NCBI GenBank assembly: GCA_005503335.1
Contig: SCMQ01000022.1
Span: 1-64,000, forward strand
Direction: 5' to 3'
DNA from: Comamonadaceae bacterium 2FH
GTDB taxonomy: Bacteria; Pseudomonadota; Gammaproteobacteria; Burkholderiales; Burkholderiaceae_C
Length of the DNA stretch: 64,000 nt
Shown: piece after piece, positions 62,899 through 64,000 of the stretch
Numbering within the stretch: position 1 is the stretch's first letter
How the letters are laid out: each line of letters opens with the position of its first letter
Translations under genes and position numbers: made by a program
Notes under the pieces: generated by a model
Database searches by the model: none
The model's input: the letters and a program-made list of their open reading frames with translations, nothing else
Told to the model about the DNA's origin: nothing

Positions 62899-62928
62899 AT
62901 GAGCTCCCGCCCGCCACCCCGGCCATGA
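62899..62928 (+). CDS. Possible 9-codon leaderless upstream ORF coupled to the LysR gene
   Basis: ATG at 62899 opens a short frame encoding MSSRPPPRP. Its TGA overlaps the LysR start in ATGA. The run of prolines could slow ribosomes and influence re-initiation. It may equally be chance. Confidence 0.25.
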   Translation: MSSRPPPRP

Positions 62929-63839
62929 CGCTGCGCCTGCACCAGCTGCGCGCCCTGGTCGGCGTGGTCGAGCATGGCGGCATACGCGCGGCCGCGCGCC
63001 AACTGCACATCTCGCAGGCGGCGCTGACCAAGTCGCTGCGCCAGCTGGAGGAGGACGCCGGCCTGCCGCTGCTGGTGCGCAGCCCGCGCGGCGTGAGCCT
63101 GACCGAGGACGGCCAGCGCCTGTTCGCGCGCGCCCGCCTGGTCACGCGGCAGCTGGACCTGGCCGACGAGGAGCTGCGTCAGGCAGCCGGCGATCCGCAG
63201 GGCCAGGTCAGTGTGGCTCTGACGCCCTACCTCACGCTCCAGCACCTGGGCCAGGCCTTCCGCTGGTTCCGCCAGCGCTACCCGAGGGTGTCGGTGGAAC
63301 TGGTCGAGGGCCTGGTCTCGCGCGTGGTCCCGCGCCTGCGCGACGGCTCACTGGACCTGGCCATCGTGGCCGACACCGGCGACCTGCCCGAGGGCGAGTT
63401 CCACAGCCAGCACATCCTGAGCACGCGCCAGCACATCGTGGTGCGCCGGGGCCATCCGGTGCTGGCCAAGCCCACGTCCCAGGCCCTGGCCGAGCTGGAA
63501 TGGGTGCTGACCGGGCCCCGCGACGGCCGCAAGAGCAGCCGCCTGAGGGAGATCTTCACGCGCGCCGGGGCCGAGCCGCCGCAGCAGATCCTGTTCTGCG
63601 AAACTCTGGCCGCGATGGCCCTGCTGCGCAGCTGCGACGTGGTGGGCATCGTGCCGGCGGACCTGCTCGACCAGCCCGAATGCCGCGACCTGGCTGTGGT
63701 CGACCAGCCCGCGCTCGACCCGGGCCCGCTGCAGCTCAGACTGCTGACGCGGCCCGACGCGCCGCTGGCACCCGCCACGGCCTATTTCGCGCAATGCCTG
63801 CTCGATGCCTGCGGCGCGACCGGTGCCTCAGCGTCTTGA
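62925..63839 (+). CDS. LysR family transcriptional regulator
   Basis: This 304-residue regulator has its helix-turn-helix at residues 4-62 (LRALVGVVEHGGIRAAARQLHISQAALTKSLRQLE). The effector domain is of the type LTPYLTLQHLGQAFRWFRQRYP. It is not divergent from any gene: it follows ocd by 54 bp in the same direction and converges, with an overlap of 12 bp, on an EamA exporter. Ocd or the exporter are possible targets. The start may be translationally coupled to the short upstream frame at 62899. Confidence 0.88.
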   Translation: MTLRLHQLRALVGVVEHGGIRAAARQLHISQAALTKSLRQLEEDAGLPLLVRSPRGVSLTEDGQRLFARARLVTRQLDLADEELRQAAGDPQGQVSVALTPYLTLQHLGQAFRWFRQRYPRVSVELVEGLVSRVVPRLRDGSLDLAIVADTGDLPEGEFHSQHILSTRQHIVVRRGHPVLAKPTSQALAELEWVLTGPRDGRKSSRLREIFTRAGAEPPQQILFCETLAAMALLRSCDVVGIVPADLLDQPECRDLAVVDQPALDPGPLQLRLLTRPDAPLAPATAYFAQCLLDACGATGASAS

Positions 63840-64000
63840 CGAGACCACGATGCCGCCCACGATCAGCGCGAAGGCCAGTGCGTGGAAGGGCTGGGGCGAC
63901 TCGCCGAGAAACAGCGCCGACATCAGGGCCGCGAACAGCGGCGTGAGGTTGGAGAAGAAGCCCGCGACGGCCGGGCCGGCGCGCTGCACGCCCAGGCCCC
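63828..64000 (-). CDS. EamA/DMT family transporter, C-terminal part only
   Basis: The last ~57 codons of a DMT exporter run off the right window edge. The minus strand reads AGFFSNLTPLFAALMSALFL, then GESPQPFHALAFALIVGGIV, ending VSSRR. The motif NLTPLFAALMSALFLGE is the usual start of TM9 in EamA proteins. Its 3' end overlaps the convergent LysR gene by 12 bp. Confidence 0.85.
   Translation of the reverse strand, partial: GLGVQRAGPAVAGFFSNLTPLFAALMSALFLGESPQPFHALAFALIVGGIVVSSRR

Noticed and set aside
61686-63245. 519-codon minus-strand frame opposite ocd
   Set aside because: Antisense shadow; ocd and the LysR gene on the plus strand explain the coding signal.

Overview
The window is high-GC DNA with the gene content and operon habits of a betaproteobacterium of the Comamonadaceae type (Acidovorax/Variovorax/Delftia relatives). 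Pointers are rsmD-coaD, recJ beside lolCD, MoxR/DUF58/VWA genes, DUF3422, and many Bug/TctC-type periplasmic receptors. The assignment rests on family content, not on any search. No rRNA, tRNA or CRISPR array was seen.

Layout. 1-1.2 kb: rsmD (5' end outside the window) and coaD. 1.2-11 kb: a sulfate-type binding protein, then a sugar-acid cluster: an ApnO-type oxidoisomerase, a TRAP receptor, a RubisCO-like decarboxylase (OiaX type), a four-carbon-acid sugar kinase (OiaK type), a GntR/FCD regulator and three further dehydrogenases. This fits degradation of D-apionate or a close branched-chain sugar acid. 11-13 kb: a bacterial lysyl oxidase with an intact cofactor pair, a conserved unknown and a flavodoxin-like protein. 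13-16.6 kb: LysR, a TTT receptor and ttdAB (L(+)-tartrate dehydratase).

16.6-25.4 kb is an accessory island bracketed by a direct repeat of the last ~106 bp of recJ. It holds a purine-type salvage set (deaminase, BMP receptor, amidohydrolase, LysR), then an eroded defence locus: an HTH protein, an AlbA_2/ATPase protein, and a chimera of truncated hsdR, hsdS and an AAA ATPase. 25.4-39.3 kb is core-like: recJ, an unknown, lolCD, a membrane-anchored Mrr-like nuclease, DUF1810, VWA/DUF58/MoxR, an HtrA-like protease, TatD, a deoxyinosine glycosylase, a spermidine-synthase-like protein and a GspE-type ATPase. 39.5-43.2 kb is tctB followed by two near-identical tctA copies, the only TTT membrane genes in the window; four TctC-type or similar receptors elsewhere may share them. 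43.3 kb is DUF3422.

44.7-50.1 kb is a second, lower-GC defence insertion: a 1263-residue SIR2 protein followed 16 bp later by an AlbA_2/ATPase protein carrying a 4 x 12 bp in-frame repeat. This two-gene module is the best candidate here for an undescribed anti-phage system. 50.2-64 kb returns to metabolism and transport: ggt, EamA, an atypical SDR, a TctC receptor, a broken ornithine-cyclodeaminase-family gene, MarC, an amidase/M20/TctC/LivK group, an Lrp regulator divergent from ocd, a LysR gene, and the end of another EamA exporter.

Several genes have a -10-like hexamer ending 6 nt before the start codon, which suggests leaderless messages.
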